DNA from: DASWZN01 sp963841635 | Lineage (GTDB): Bacteria > Acidobacteriota > Terriglobia > Bryobacterales > Bryobacteraceae | Assembly: GCA_963841635.1 (NCBI GenBank) | Contig: CAWJDO010000002.1 | Coordinates: 4,712,001-4,776,000 of the forward strand | Direction of reading: 5' to 3' | Length of the DNA stretch: 64,000 nt | Shown here: positions 52,126 to 59,955 of the stretch, piece by piece | Position numbering within the stretch: position 1 is the first letter of the stretch | How the letters are laid out: the number at the start of each line of letters is the position of its first letter | Notes under the pieces: generated by a model | What the model saw: only the letters and a program-made list of their open reading frames with translations | Database searches by the model: none | Told to the model about the DNA's origin: nothing | Position numbers and translations under genes: made by a program

Positions 52126-52809
52126 ATGCTAAGGATGATCCTGGCGGCGCTTCTACTGGGCCTGGTAGCACAGGCGCAGAGCACTCACACTCCCTATCCC
52201 AGCATGGGCCCGCTTGACCAATACTTGATTGCGGACCCCGACGCCGAAATAGCCTTGGCGAAAACTGCCGCCCCAAAATCGATTTCGGACAACGCCGAGG
52301 TGATGGTCCTGGAGCGGCAAGGATACAAAACCGCAGTTAAGGGCACCAACGGTTTCCTGTGTATGGTGGAACGCTCGTGGACGGCGGGGTTCGGGGATCC
52401 CGCGTTCTGGAATCCCAAAATCCGGGGGCCGATCTGCTTCAATCCGCCGGCCGTGCGAACGTACCTCCCCATCACCATCGCGAGAACCCGGCTGGCCCTG
52501 GCGGGGAAATCGGAAACCCAGATGCTCGACGCCATCAACTCCGCTCTGGACAAGAAGGAACTGCCCGCGCTCGAAGCTGGCGCCATGTGCTACATGCTGT
52601 CGAAGCAAGGCTATCTGAGCGATGAGGCCGGCCACTGGCATCCGCATTTGATGTTCTGGGCCGAACGAACGGAACCCAAAGCCTGGGGCGCAGGCATGCC
52701 GGGTTCTCCCATGCTCGGCGGCGTGGAGATTCCGGGCCGGCTGACTGTATTCATGATCCCTGTCGGTAAGTGGTCGGACGGCACGCCGGATTCTCACGAC
52801 GCAAAGTGA
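52126..52809 (+). CDS. Secreted hypothetical protein
   Basis: 227 residues. Signal peptide MILAALLLGLVAQAQS. The mature protein includes IALAKTAAPKSISDNAEVMV, GYKTAVKGTNGFLCMVERSW, GPICFNPPAVRTYLPITIAR, GAMCYMLSKQGYLSDEAGHW and HPHLMFWAE. This is a conserved secreted family I have seen in Acidobacteria and Proteobacteria with no assigned function; the paired His in GHWHPH could bind metal. GGGAG lies 7 bases before ATG 52126. Confidence 0.7.
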   Translation: MLRMILAALLLGLVAQAQSTHTPYPSMGPLDQYLIADPDAEIALAKTAAPKSISDNAEVMVLERQGYKTAVKGTNGFLCMVERSWTAGFGDPAFWNPKIRGPICFNPPAVRTYLPITIARTRLALAGKSETQMLDAINSALDKKELPALEAGAMCYMLSKQGYLSDEAGHWHPHLMFWAERTEPKAWGAGMPGSPMLGGVEIPGRLTVFMIPVGKWSDGTPDSHDAK

Positions 52810-52828
52810 GTTCGCTTCGCGGCACCAG

Positions 52829-53530
52829 TTAGTCCGATATCCGAAGATTGCTAAAGTACCCTTCCGTTCCTAATCCGATCCACAACGCGACTGCGCCTTG
52901 GTTGTCTCCCTGCTTGAGATCGTTCACTACCAGCGCAGGCTGAGGCGCATCGTTAACGTACAGTCGGGCCTTTGCCCCGCTTACTTCAACCTTGATCTTT
53001 GTCCAGCCGCCCGGCACTAAGTCCACATACGACTCGTACCGTCCCGGCGTCGCCGTCCGCAGCCTCGACCAGTCGTAATCCGGCATAGAGATGTACTGCG
53101 CCGAGTGATTCCGCCGCAGTTGGTCGTCAGCACGTCCGTTAGTGGGACGGATATAGAAGGCTTCGTATCTTGCCGGGTCAGCGGCCACTCGGAACGCGAC
53201 GCCTGCGAACCCGCGCGCATCGGCCGGCGCCCCTTCGCGAGGCTTGCCGGCGAGGTCGACCTCGATCGTGCCGTTATGGAAAGTAGTGCCTGGTAGCACG
53301 ACAATCCCGCCGCCCTCGCGATTCTTCGGAGCGACCGTCTCCGCGTCCGGAGCCGCCGCGGGCATCACGCGGACGGCTTTGCGGCCCTGGTAACTCGCCG
53401 CCTCGACGGTCACATCGTGCGGCAGCAATCCCTTTGTGGAATCCAGTGCGAACGTCTGCCCGGCACAACCGCCAGGGACGAACACCGCCATAGTTAGTCC
53501 CGCAGCCACTCTCGCAATCCCCATAGTCAT
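52829..53530 (-). CDS. Secreted concanavalin-like (laminin G/DUF1080-type) protein
   Basis: 233 residues with a signal peptide (VAAGLTMAVFVPGGCAGQ). The beta-sandwich shows FHNGTIEVDLAGKP, FAGVAFRVAADPARYEAFYI, VDLVPGGWTKIKVEVSGAKA and VALWIGLGTEGYFSNLRI, as in DUF1080 and laminin G folds that bind or cleave glycans. The Cys near the signal end could be lipidated, but the lipobox is weak. It starts 6 bases after the isomerase-like gene, forming a two-gene operon. Confidence 0.75.
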   Translation of the reverse strand: MTMGIARVAAGLTMAVFVPGGCAGQTFALDSTKGLLPHDVTVEAASYQGRKAVRVMPAAAPDAETVAPKNREGGGIVVLPGTTFHNGTIEVDLAGKPREGAPADARGFAGVAFRVAADPARYEAFYIRPTNGRADDQLRRNHSAQYISMPDYDWSRLRTATPGRYESYVDLVPGGWTKIKVEVSGAKARLYVNDAPQPALVVNDLKQGDNQGAVALWIGLGTEGYFSNLRISD

Positions 53531-53536
53531 AGGCGC

Positions 53537-54367
53537 CTACACCGCGCAAATCTCGACCGCCGCGCGCAGCGATTCCAGCGGATCCCGCGTGGGCAGGAAC
53601 TCGTGCGAGAGAAAACCCGCATAGTCCAGATCGGCGATGGCCTGCGCAACCGCGCGGTAGTTCAACTCCTGCGTGCCGTCGATCTCGTGCCGGCCGGGAA
53701 CGCCGCCGGTGTGAAAATGCCCGATCCATTTTATGTTCTCGCGGATCGTGCGGATCACGTCGCCTTCCATGATCTGCATGTGGTAGATGTCGTACAGCAG
53801 TTTGACCCGCGGCGAGTTCACGCGCCGGCACACCTCCGCGCCCCAGGCCGTGTGGTCGCACTGGTAGTCGTGGTGGTCGATCTTGCTGTTGAGCAGTTCC
53901 AGGCACACCGTCACGCCTTTCTCCTCCGCAAACGCCTTGATGCGGTTGAGGCCCGCGACGGTGTTCTCGATGCCCTCCGCATCCGGGAGCCCGCGCCGGC
54001 TGCCTGAGAAGGTGATGATGTTGGGCGCGCCCGCCGCCGAGGCCTTCGTGATGCCCTCGCGCAGTTGGCGCTCGATGCCGTCGTGATTCTCTTTGCGATT
54101 CAGGCCGTCGGGGATTGTGCCGCCGCCGGGCATCATCATCGAGGGAACCAGGCCGAACTTCTTCACCGCGGGCCAGTCTTCGGGCCCTACCAGATCGATC
54201 CCTTCGATGCCTATCCCCGCCGCCCTCTCCGCCAGTTCCTCCACGCTCCACTGGGGGTAGCACCACCGCGCGACACCTTGCCGCAATCTTCCTTTGCGCA
54301 CCGCCGGCTGCGCCTGGATAGCCAGCGCGCCCACGCCGGCCACGGACAAGAACGTTCTTCGCTGCAT
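53537..54367 (-). CDS. Exported hydroxypyruvate-isomerase-like TIM-barrel protein
   Basis: 276 residues. A Tat-like start (MQRRTFLSVAGVGALAIQA) precedes an AP-endonuclease-2/Hyi-type barrel: GVARWCYPQWSVEELAERAA, NIITFSGSRRGLPDAEGIEN, VTVCLELLNSKIDHHDYQCD with metal-site Glu, LLYDIYHMQIMEGDVIRTIR, IGHFHTGGVPGRHEIDGTQE. Family members interconvert hydroxypyruvate and tartronate semialdehyde or epimerise keto-sugars. Export is unusual but common in acidobacterial paralogues. CACAAT ends 6 bases before the ATG. Its last 209 bases are duplicated at 51009. Confidence 0.88.
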   Translation of the reverse strand: MQRRTFLSVAGVGALAIQAQPAVRKGRLRQGVARWCYPQWSVEELAERAAGIGIEGIDLVGPEDWPAVKKFGLVPSMMMPGGGTIPDGLNRKENHDGIERQLREGITKASAAGAPNIITFSGSRRGLPDAEGIENTVAGLNRIKAFAEEKGVTVCLELLNSKIDHHDYQCDHTAWGAEVCRRVNSPRVKLLYDIYHMQIMEGDVIRTIRENIKWIGHFHTGGVPGRHEIDGTQELNYRAVAQAIADLDYAGFLSHEFLPTRDPLESLRAAVEICAV

Positions 54368-54452
54368 ACGTAGATTGTGGCGCATTGCGGCCCGCACGGC
54401 CATAGCACCTAGCCGTGACCGCCAGGGAGCGGACATCGCCGGAACCGCACCT

Positions 54453-54484
54453 GTCCGCTTGCTGACGCCCGCGGTTCGGTGCCG
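54453..54484. repeat. Dispersed palindrome, variant copy
   Basis: GTCCGCTTGCTGACGCCCGC followed by GGTTCGGTGCCG: the CAAGC-loop variant shared with 47361 and 56914. A second arm-like piece, ACCGCCAGGGAGCGGAC, lies at about 54418-54434. Confidence 0.6.
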
Positions 54485-54513
54485 GTACGCCCCGCGCACG
54501 GTACGATCGGGGT

Positions 54514-54834
54514 ATGGGCTTCGCGCTCTGGATCGACGGCGACCTGGCCTGGGCCGAAGGGCTGCACGAGTACCGCCCCATGGGCGTCGCTGTGATCGCG
54601 GCCACGGACCGCTTTCGCCCGCGCGACTTCGACCGGCGCCGTCCCGGGCCGCCGCGGACCCGCCACACCTACGCCGGCATGTTCGCCTCCGTGGGCGATC
54701 TGAATGCGTGGCTGCGCGGCCGGCTCAGAAACCGATACCCGACGGCCGAGCTTTCCGGACCGACGCTACCATCCGTGCGCAGACGTCGGCATTCGCCAGA
54801 ACGCGGAGCAGTTCGTCCGCGGCGAAGGGCTTGA
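54514..54834 (+). CDS. Small conserved hypothetical protein
   Basis: 106 residues. The first 75 look genuine: GFALWIDGDLAWAEGLHEYR, PMGVAVIAATDRFRPRDFDR and YAGMFASVGDLNAWLRGRL, a small family I recall from soil bacteria. The last 30 residues are Arg-rich, lie over the convergent receiver gene, and may be read-through of a lost stop. TACGAT ends 6 bases before the ATG, a leaderless-type start. Function unknown. Confidence 0.55.
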   Translation: MGFALWIDGDLAWAEGLHEYRPMGVAVIAATDRFRPRDFDRRRPGPPRTRHTYAGMFASVGDLNAWLRGRLRNRYPTAELSGPTLPSVRRRRHSPERGAVRPRRRA

Positions 54835-55177
54835 CAATCAGGTCGAACGCGCCTTCCTCGAGCACATCCAGCCACAGACCCTCATCGGCGGATTCGGCCG
54901 CCACCACCAGGACGGCTCCCGGATGCCGCGTTCTCTTCAGCGCCATCGCATCCTGCCACGTGCCGCCCGGGAACGCCGCTTCCGTCAGCAAAACCCGGCA
55001 GTGCCCGTCCGCCAGCAACAGATCCGCCTGCTCGATGGAGGCCGCCCGAAGCACGCGGACATGGCCCGCGTCCAGGTAACGAGCGGCCAGTTGGTAGTCC
55101 TCCCTCGAAGATCCCAGGAAGACGCACGTGAACCTCGGCGCGCTCTGCTCACTCGCCAACGCAACTGCTCTTTGCAT
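54725..55177 (-). CDS. Degenerate response-regulator receiver
   Basis: 150 residues, a lone receiver fold: TCVFLGSSREDYQLAARYLD, VLLTEAAFPGGTWQDAMALK, AVLVVAAESADEGLWLDVLE and AFDLIVKPFAADELL. The acidic pair is missing (FLGSS) and the phospho-Asp position reads Glu in LLTEAAF, while the Lys (VKP) is kept. It probably mimics or lacks the phosphorylated state. It begins 7 bases after the DksA-like gene and may be in its operon. Confidence 0.78.
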   Translation of the reverse strand: MQRAVALASEQSAPRFTCVFLGSSREDYQLAARYLDAGHVRVLRAASIEQADLLLADGHCRVLLTEAAFPGGTWQDAMALKRTRHPGAVLVVAAESADEGLWLDVLEEGAFDLIVKPFAADELLRVLANADVCARMVASVRKARPSGIGF

Positions 55178-55184
55178 GCTCCGC

Positions 55185-55538
55185 CTACGCCGCCTCGCGC
55201 TCGAGATCGATCTTCTCCTGACACCCGATACAAAACGCCGCCCATGGTAGCGCGCTCAAACGGCCGCGGGCGATCTCCCCCCCACAGTTGAGGCAGACGC
55301 CGTAGCAGCCGTCTTCGATCCGATCCAGGGCCAGGCGGACTTCGACGAGTAGAGACGCTTCACGGTCCAGGCGGGTGATGACCAGATCGCGCTCGCGCGC
55401 CAGTTGGACGTTCTCCACCTCATCCGGAGCTACCTCCACCGCGATTCGGTCCAGGGCGCGCGCTCCCCGCGTTAACTCGGCCACCCGCGCCTGGAGCCTC
55501 TCCTTGCAGGCGCGCAATTCCGTCCCAGTCAGTCCCAT
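55185..55538 (-). CDS. DksA/TraR-family C4 zinc-finger protein
   Basis: 117 residues. An N-terminal helical hairpin (LTGTELRACKERLQARVAEL through RLDREASLLVEVRLALDRIE) leads into DGCYGVCLNCGGEIARGRLS and FCIGCQEKIDLE, the four-cysteine zinc finger. DksA-type proteins enter the RNA polymerase secondary channel and tune transcription with ppGpp; the coiled-coil tip acidic pair cannot be placed confidently, so it may be a DksA-like relative. ATG 55538 has AGGGGGG upstream. Confidence 0.85.
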   Translation of the reverse strand: MGLTGTELRACKERLQARVAELTRGARALDRIAVEVAPDEVENVQLARERDLVITRLDREASLLVEVRLALDRIEDGCYGVCLNCGGEIARGRLSALPWAAFCIGCQEKIDLEREAA

Positions 55539-55557
55539 AGCACCCCCCTGTGCAAGA

Positions 55558-55605
55558 GAATACTGCCATCCGGCCCGGTGGGGAATACTGGCATGCCGGT
55601 ATTCC
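55558..55605. promoter_or_regulatory. Operator-like palindrome in the divergent dksA-like/antiporter gap
   Basis: 55582-55605 is a 24-base inverted repeat with one mismatched pair (half GGAATACTGGCA). Its 12-base core GAATACTGGCAT at 55583-55594 has a near copy, GAATACTGCCAT, at 55558-55569. Repeated half-sites between divergent genes suggest a dimeric repressor site. Confidence 0.45.
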
Positions 55606-55734
55606 GGGCTGCTTCGAATCGTGAGAGCGGGATCTTGCGCGAGCGCGCGACGCCCCATTACACTGACAGCAACAAGCCAAAACGGACCGCGCCGTCGACC
55701 TGTCTCTGCTGGCGGCGCACACGAGCGAATAAGC

Positions 55735-56934
55735 GTGCAACTCAACCTGAGCAACGGCGCCTTACTGCTTCTGATCGCCGCGGTCGTCGCCATGCTCACC
55801 CGGCGGCTGCGGCTCCCCTACAGCGTCGGCCTGGTTGCGGCGGGAATCCTTCTGGCAGTGTCGCCGTTGGCGCCGAACGTCAGCCTGACCAAGGATCTCC
55901 TTTTCACCGTGCTTCTCCCGCCGCTCCTTTTTGAAGCGGCGTTCTACATTCCCTGGAACCAGTTGCGTCGCGACTTTCCGGTGATCGTCGTCCTGGCAAC
56001 CCTCGGCGTTGTGTTCTCCGCGTGCGTCACCGCGATCGGCATGCATTATCTGGTGCATTGGCAGTGGCTCGGCGCGCTGGCATTCGGCGTTCTCATCGCT
56101 GCAACCGACCCGGTTTCGGTCATCGCGATTTTCAAGGAAGCGAAAGCCCGGGGCCGCTTGCTGTTGCTGCTCGAGGCTGAGAGCCTCTTCAACGATGGCA
56201 CGGCCGCCGTCGCTTTCGGCGTCGTGATCGCTATGGCAGGTGGTCAGCAACTTACGCCGCTCGAAGTCGGCGCCATGCTTTTGAAAACGATTGGCGGCGG
56301 AATCCTATGCGGCGGCGCCGTCGCTCTCGGGGCCCTTCTGCTGACTGGCAAAACCGACGACCACCTCGTCGAAATCACTTTCACAACGGTCGCCGCCTAT
56401 GGCTCGTTCCTGTTGGCGGACCACTTCGGCTTGTCCGGCGTGCTGGCCACAATCACCGCCGGGCTCGTCATGGGCAACTTCAAGTCGTTCGGTACGATCT
56501 CTGATCGCGGAAAGGACGCTGTACACGCCTTCTGGGAATACGCCGCCTTCGTCGCGAACTCCATGGTGTTTCTCATGATCGGAATACACGAGGCCCCCCA
56601 GAACTTCGCGGCGATGTGGTTTCCGGCGGCCGGCGCGATTGCGTTGGTGCTGCTGGGCCGCGCGGTCGCGATCTATCCCTGCTGCCTTCTGTTCGCAAGG
56701 TCGCGCCTGCGGGTCGCGATGAAGCACCAGCATATCCTGGTCTGGGGCGGTTTGCGGGGCGCGGTGGCGCTGGCCCTGGCCCTAGGGCTCCCGCCCGAAG
56801 TTCCGCATCGCGAGAGGATCATTACCCTCAGCTTCGCCGTGGTCGCGTTTTCGGTCTTCGCTCAGGGCCTGAGCATGCCGTCGTTCCTGCGCCGGATGGG
56901 CGAGATCAGCGCCCGCACCGAGCCGCGCGCGTAA
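55735..56934 (+). CDS. CPA1-family Na+/H+ antiporter
   Basis: 399 residues and about 12 helices. Key motifs: VLLPPLLFEAAFYIPW, ALAFGVLIAATDPVSVIAIF (the transport Asp in ATDP), LLEAESLFNDGTAAVAFGVV and HILVWGGLRGAVALALALGL. It exchanges protons for Na+ or K+ across the inner membrane. GTG 55735 is the best start by homology; a longer frame upstream overlaps the divergent gene's region. The last codons lie inside a dispersed palindrome. Confidence 0.92.
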   Translation: MQLNLSNGALLLLIAAVVAMLTRRLRLPYSVGLVAAGILLAVSPLAPNVSLTKDLLFTVLLPPLLFEAAFYIPWNQLRRDFPVIVVLATLGVVFSACVTAIGMHYLVHWQWLGALAFGVLIAATDPVSVIAIFKEAKARGRLLLLLEAESLFNDGTAAVAFGVVIAMAGGQQLTPLEVGAMLLKTIGGGILCGGAVALGALLLTGKTDDHLVEITFTTVAAYGSFLLADHFGLSGVLATITAGLVMGNFKSFGTISDRGKDAVHAFWEYAAFVANSMVFLMIGIHEAPQNFAAMWFPAAGAIALVLLGRAVAIYPCCLLFARSRLRVAMKHQHILVWGGLRGAVALALALGLPPEVPHRERIITLSFAVVAFSVFAQGLSMPSFLRRMGEISARTEPRA

Positions 56935-56946
56935 GCAAGCGGACGC
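56914..56946. repeat. Dispersed palindrome, variant copy at antiporter 3' end
   Basis: CGCACCGAGCCGCGCGCGTA followed by AGCAAGCGGACGCG matches the variant at 47361. It supplies the last residues and stop of the antiporter. Confidence 0.6.
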
Positions 56947-56948
56947 GA

Positions 56949-57584
56949 TCAAGCCTTCTCCAGAACGCCCCTGAGTTCGGCCAGTGCCGCCTCCGGCTCG
57001 CCGCCCTCGATCAGTTCGAGCGCCCGGGAATCCACCAGCCGGTACCAGATTTCGCGGCGCCGCTCGAAGCCGGGGAATCGTTCGGTCACCTCCGGACGCA
57101 GCCGTCCCAGCATTGCCAGGAACCGGCCATAGCCGGGTCCGATCTCGCGCGCAATCCGATCGCGAACCCGCGACGCCAAAGCCGGGCTCTTCCCGCCGGA
57201 GGAGACCGCGATCACCAGATCGCCCTGGCGATGTATGGCGGGGAAGATGAAGCTGCAATACGGCGCGTCATCGACCGCGTTCATGGGGATGCCGCGCGCC
57301 TCTGCCTCGGCCCAGATCCCTGCGTTCCCCGCGCGGTCGGGCGGGCACGCGATCGCCAGGAACGCACCTTCGAGATCGCCCGTCCGGTACTCGCGCGCAT
57401 GCCACTGTATGCGGCCGTCTCGCGCCAGTTGCTCCGTCTCCGGATCCGTCGTAACGGAAATCAGCGTGACCTCGGCGCCCGCGTCGACGAGCGCGCGAAC
57501 CCGCTCCCCCGTCCCCCAGCCGCCGCCGACCACCACGCAGCGCTTGCCCTCGAGTCTCAGCAGGACGGGATAGTAAACGCTCAT
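56949..57584 (-). CDS. Precorrin-2 dehydrogenase (siroheme synthase N-terminal domain)
   Basis: 211 residues. YYPVLLRLEGKRCVVVGGGW opens a Rossmann fold that binds NAD; NAVDDAPYCSFIFPAIHRQG and DLVIAVSSGGKSPALASRVR with the catalytic Asp and Ser region follow, then a helical dimerisation end. It oxidises precorrin-2 to sirohydrochlorin and may insert iron, the job done by the N-terminal half of CysG. Here it is a separate gene, with the methyltransferase two genes upstream. It overlaps the cysI stop by 4 bases (ATGA). Confidence 0.9.
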   Translation of the reverse strand: MSVYYPVLLRLEGKRCVVVGGGWGTGERVRALVDAGAEVTLISVTTDPETEQLARDGRIQWHAREYRTGDLEGAFLAIACPPDRAGNAGIWAEAEARGIPMNAVDDAPYCSFIFPAIHRQGDLVIAVSSGGKSPALASRVRDRIAREIGPGYGRFLAMLGRLRPEVTERFPGFERRREIWYRLVDSRALELIEGGEPEAALAELRGVLEKA

Positions 57585-59218
57585 GCCGCAGCCTGCTCCG
57601 CCTTCAAAGCATCGAAGCCCACGCGGTGGCAGAAGTCTCCGAAGGATTCCTCCGGGCGGCGCTCCGCGGCATAGAGCTTCAGCGCGGGCTCCAGCCGCCG
57701 CCCGATCTCGCGGCGGGGAACGTTCTCCGCAAACAGCGAGCCCAGCCTCGTCCCCAGGTGCGAGGCGCCCAGGTACAACGCGTACAGATCCACGCTCCGC
57801 CCCACGATCCCGATCTCCGCCGTGTAGGGCCGCGCGCAGCCGTTCGGGCACCCGGTGACGCGGACCGAAATCGCCTGCTCGCCGATGCCGGCCTCCCGCA
57901 TCTGGCCGTGAAGATCGTCCAGCATCTCCGGCAGCACGCGCTCCGCTTCCGTGATGGCGAGGCCGCAAGTGGGGAACGCGACGCAGGCCAGGGCCTCGCG
58001 AACCACCGGCGGCAACTGCTCGGCGAAACGGACCCCGTGAGCGCTCGCGAGGCGGGTCACCTCGGCGCGATCCGCCTCCGCAATGCCAGTCAGCAGCAGG
58101 TTCTGCTGCGGAGTCAGCCGGACCGACGGCCGGAAGCGCTCCACCAGTTCCCGCAGGCCCGTCCGCAGGTCGTCGCGAACACGGCCGCTCGGGATCGGCA
58201 AGCCCAGGAACAGCGACCCGTCCGCCTGACGCTGCCAGCCGAAATGGTCCGACGCGCTGACCCACTCGAGCGGCTCGGGCGCGGCAACCGGCCCGCCCAT
58301 CCGCGACTCGAACTCCGCCTTGAAGCGGTCGAGGCCCCATTCCTCCAGCACGTACTTCAGGCGCGCGAGCTTGCGGTTGGTGCGGTTCCCGTAATCGCGA
58401 TGGATCGCGACGATCGTTTCGACGGCGGCGTTGAGCCGCTCGGGCTCCACCGTTGCGAGCGCCTCGGCGATGCACGGATGAGTGGCCTTCACACCGGCGC
58501 TCATGCCGAATCCGCCGCCCACCAGGATCGTGAAGCCATCGCGGCCGGGAACGATGCCGACGTCGTTCGAATAGACGTCGATGCAGTTGTCCCCGGGCGC
58601 CGCGATGCCGATCTTGAACTTCCGCGGCAGGTACGTGCCGCCGTAAAGAGGCTCGTCCTCGGGCGCGGACTCGGCGGCCACCGTCTTCTCGCCGTCCAGC
58701 CAGATCTCGTAGTAGGCGCGCGTGCGCGGCTTGAGCCTCCGGCCCAGCGATGCGGCAAGCGGCTGTATGCGGTTCCGCTCCGCATCGCCATAAGGAGCAG
58801 GACAGCAGGTGACGTTGCGCACCACGTCACCGCAGGCCGCTAGCGTCGAGAGCAGGTTCGCGTTCAACGTGCGCATCAGCGCCCGCAGGTTGGTCTTCCG
58901 CACGCGATGGAACTGTATGTCCTGCCGCGTCGTGATGCGCAACCCGCCGTCGCCCGCCTCGTCCGCCAGCCGGTCGAGTTGCAGGTACTGATCCGCGGTG
59001 AGCGCTCCGCCGGGAATCCCGACGCGCACCATCGAGCGGAACTGCGCCGGCTGCCCCGCCCTGCGGTCGTCGCGATCAGTCTGCTGGTAGGTCCCGTGGA
59101 ACTTCAGAATCTGCACGGACTCTTTGCTGAAGTCCGGACGCTCCAGCGTCAGTTCCTCGAGGATGCTGCCGCGCAGGTGGCGGCTGTTCTGCTTCACGGA
59201 CTCTGCCGGAGACGTCAC
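57581..59218 (-). CDS. cysI: Sulfite reductase hemoprotein (nitrite/sulfite reductase family)
   Basis: 545 residues with two ferredoxin-like halves and siroheme-[4Fe-4S] site: CVAFPTCGLAITEAERVLPE and VRVTGCPNGCARPYTAEIGI carry the four cysteines, and GLRITTRQDIQFHRV and VTCCPAPY are conserved binding segments. It reduces sulfite to sulfide with six electrons. Assimilatory nitrite reductase is similar, but the context (cysA-D-N-H) points to sulfite. GTG 59218 overlaps the cobA stop. No flavoprotein CysJ is seen, so electrons probably come from ferredoxin. Confidence 0.92.
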   Translation of the reverse strand: MTSPAESVKQNSRHLRGSILEELTLERPDFSKESVQILKFHGTYQQTDRDDRRAGQPAQFRSMVRVGIPGGALTADQYLQLDRLADEAGDGGLRITTRQDIQFHRVRKTNLRALMRTLNANLLSTLAACGDVVRNVTCCPAPYGDAERNRIQPLAASLGRRLKPRTRAYYEIWLDGEKTVAAESAPEDEPLYGGTYLPRKFKIGIAAPGDNCIDVYSNDVGIVPGRDGFTILVGGGFGMSAGVKATHPCIAEALATVEPERLNAAVETIVAIHRDYGNRTNRKLARLKYVLEEWGLDRFKAEFESRMGGPVAAPEPLEWVSASDHFGWQRQADGSLFLGLPIPSGRVRDDLRTGLRELVERFRPSVRLTPQQNLLLTGIAEADRAEVTRLASAHGVRFAEQLPPVVREALACVAFPTCGLAITEAERVLPEMLDDLHGQMREAGIGEQAISVRVTGCPNGCARPYTAEIGIVGRSVDLYALYLGASHLGTRLGSLFAENVPRREIGRRLEPALKLYAAERRPEESFGDFCHRVGFDALKAEQAAA

Positions 59219-59955
59219 GGCGCAACCTCCGCAAGCGCGCGGACCCCCAACTCGGCGCGCAGAGCCGCGACCGCGCCGATCACGAAGACGGCCGGGGCTT
59301 CCACCTCCACCGTGCCGGCCGCGACCGCGCCCAGCGTGGTATCGACGACGCGCTCCTCGGGAGTGGTCGAGCGCTCCACGAACACCGCCGGCTCATCCAG
59401 ACTGCGCCCGGCGCCGATCAGCTCGCGGGCAATGTTGGCGCGCTCCTTGACGCCCATCAGGATGACCAGCGTATCGACTCGTGCGTAGTCCCGCCAATCC
59501 ACGCCACCCGCTCCGGCACAGTGACCGGCCACCACCGCGAAGCCGCGCGACAGTCCACGATACGTGAGAGGAACGCCGGCCAGCTCGGGAGCCGCCAGGG
59601 CGGAGGACACGCCCGGAACGATCTCCACCTCGATGCCGTTGCGCGCGAGCGACAGCCATTCTTCGCCCGCCCTGCCGAACACGCACGGATCTCCGCCCTT
59701 GAGGCGCGCCACAATCTTGCCCGCGCGGGCATGCTCCAGCATCAACTCGAAAATGAGCTGCTGCGTGCTCTCCTGCTCGCCCTCGTGCTTGCCCACGTAG
59801 ATGAGTTCGGCGGCGGGGTTGGCCAGCGCGAGCACCTCGGGGCTCACCAGGCGGTCGTAGAGCACGACATCCGCCGCGCGCAGAACCCGCAGCGCCTTCA
59901 CCGTCAGCAGCTCGGGATCGCCGGGCCCTGCACCCATCAAATACACTTTGCTCAT
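59215..59955 (-). CDS. cobA: Uroporphyrinogen-III C-methyltransferase
   Basis: 246 residues: VYLMGAGPGDPELLTVKALR, VLYDRLVSPEVLALANP, VARLKGGDPCVFGRAGEEWL, VEIVPGVSSALAAPELAGVP and TLVILMGVKERANIAREL. It adds two methyl groups from SAM to uroporphyrinogen III giving precorrin-2, the precursor of siroheme. Together with the dehydrogenase two genes downstream it supplies the CysI cofactor. Both its ends overlap neighbours by four bases. Confidence 0.94.
   Translation of the reverse strand: MSKVYLMGAGPGDPELLTVKALRVLRAADVVLYDRLVSPEVLALANPAAELIYVGKHEGEQESTQQLIFELMLEHARAGKIVARLKGGDPCVFGRAGEEWLSLARNGIEVEIVPGVSSALAAPELAGVPLTYRGLSRGFAVVAGHCAGAGGVDWRDYARVDTLVILMGVKERANIARELIGAGRSLDEPAVFVERSTTPEERVVDTTLGAVAAGTVEVEAPAVFVIGAVAALRAELGVRALAEVAP

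Noticed and set aside
53274..54668. 464-residue minus-strand frame overlapping the isomerase gene
   Set aside because: Mixed-frame reading of the isomerase and lamin-G-like genes with Arg-rich composition; both real genes have signal sequences and family motifs.
56949..58475. A 508-residue frame that would fuse an upstream segment to the siroheme dehydrogenase
   Set aside because: The first ~300 residues are an out-of-frame reading of cysI; the conserved protein starts at ATG 57584 with an ATGA overlap.
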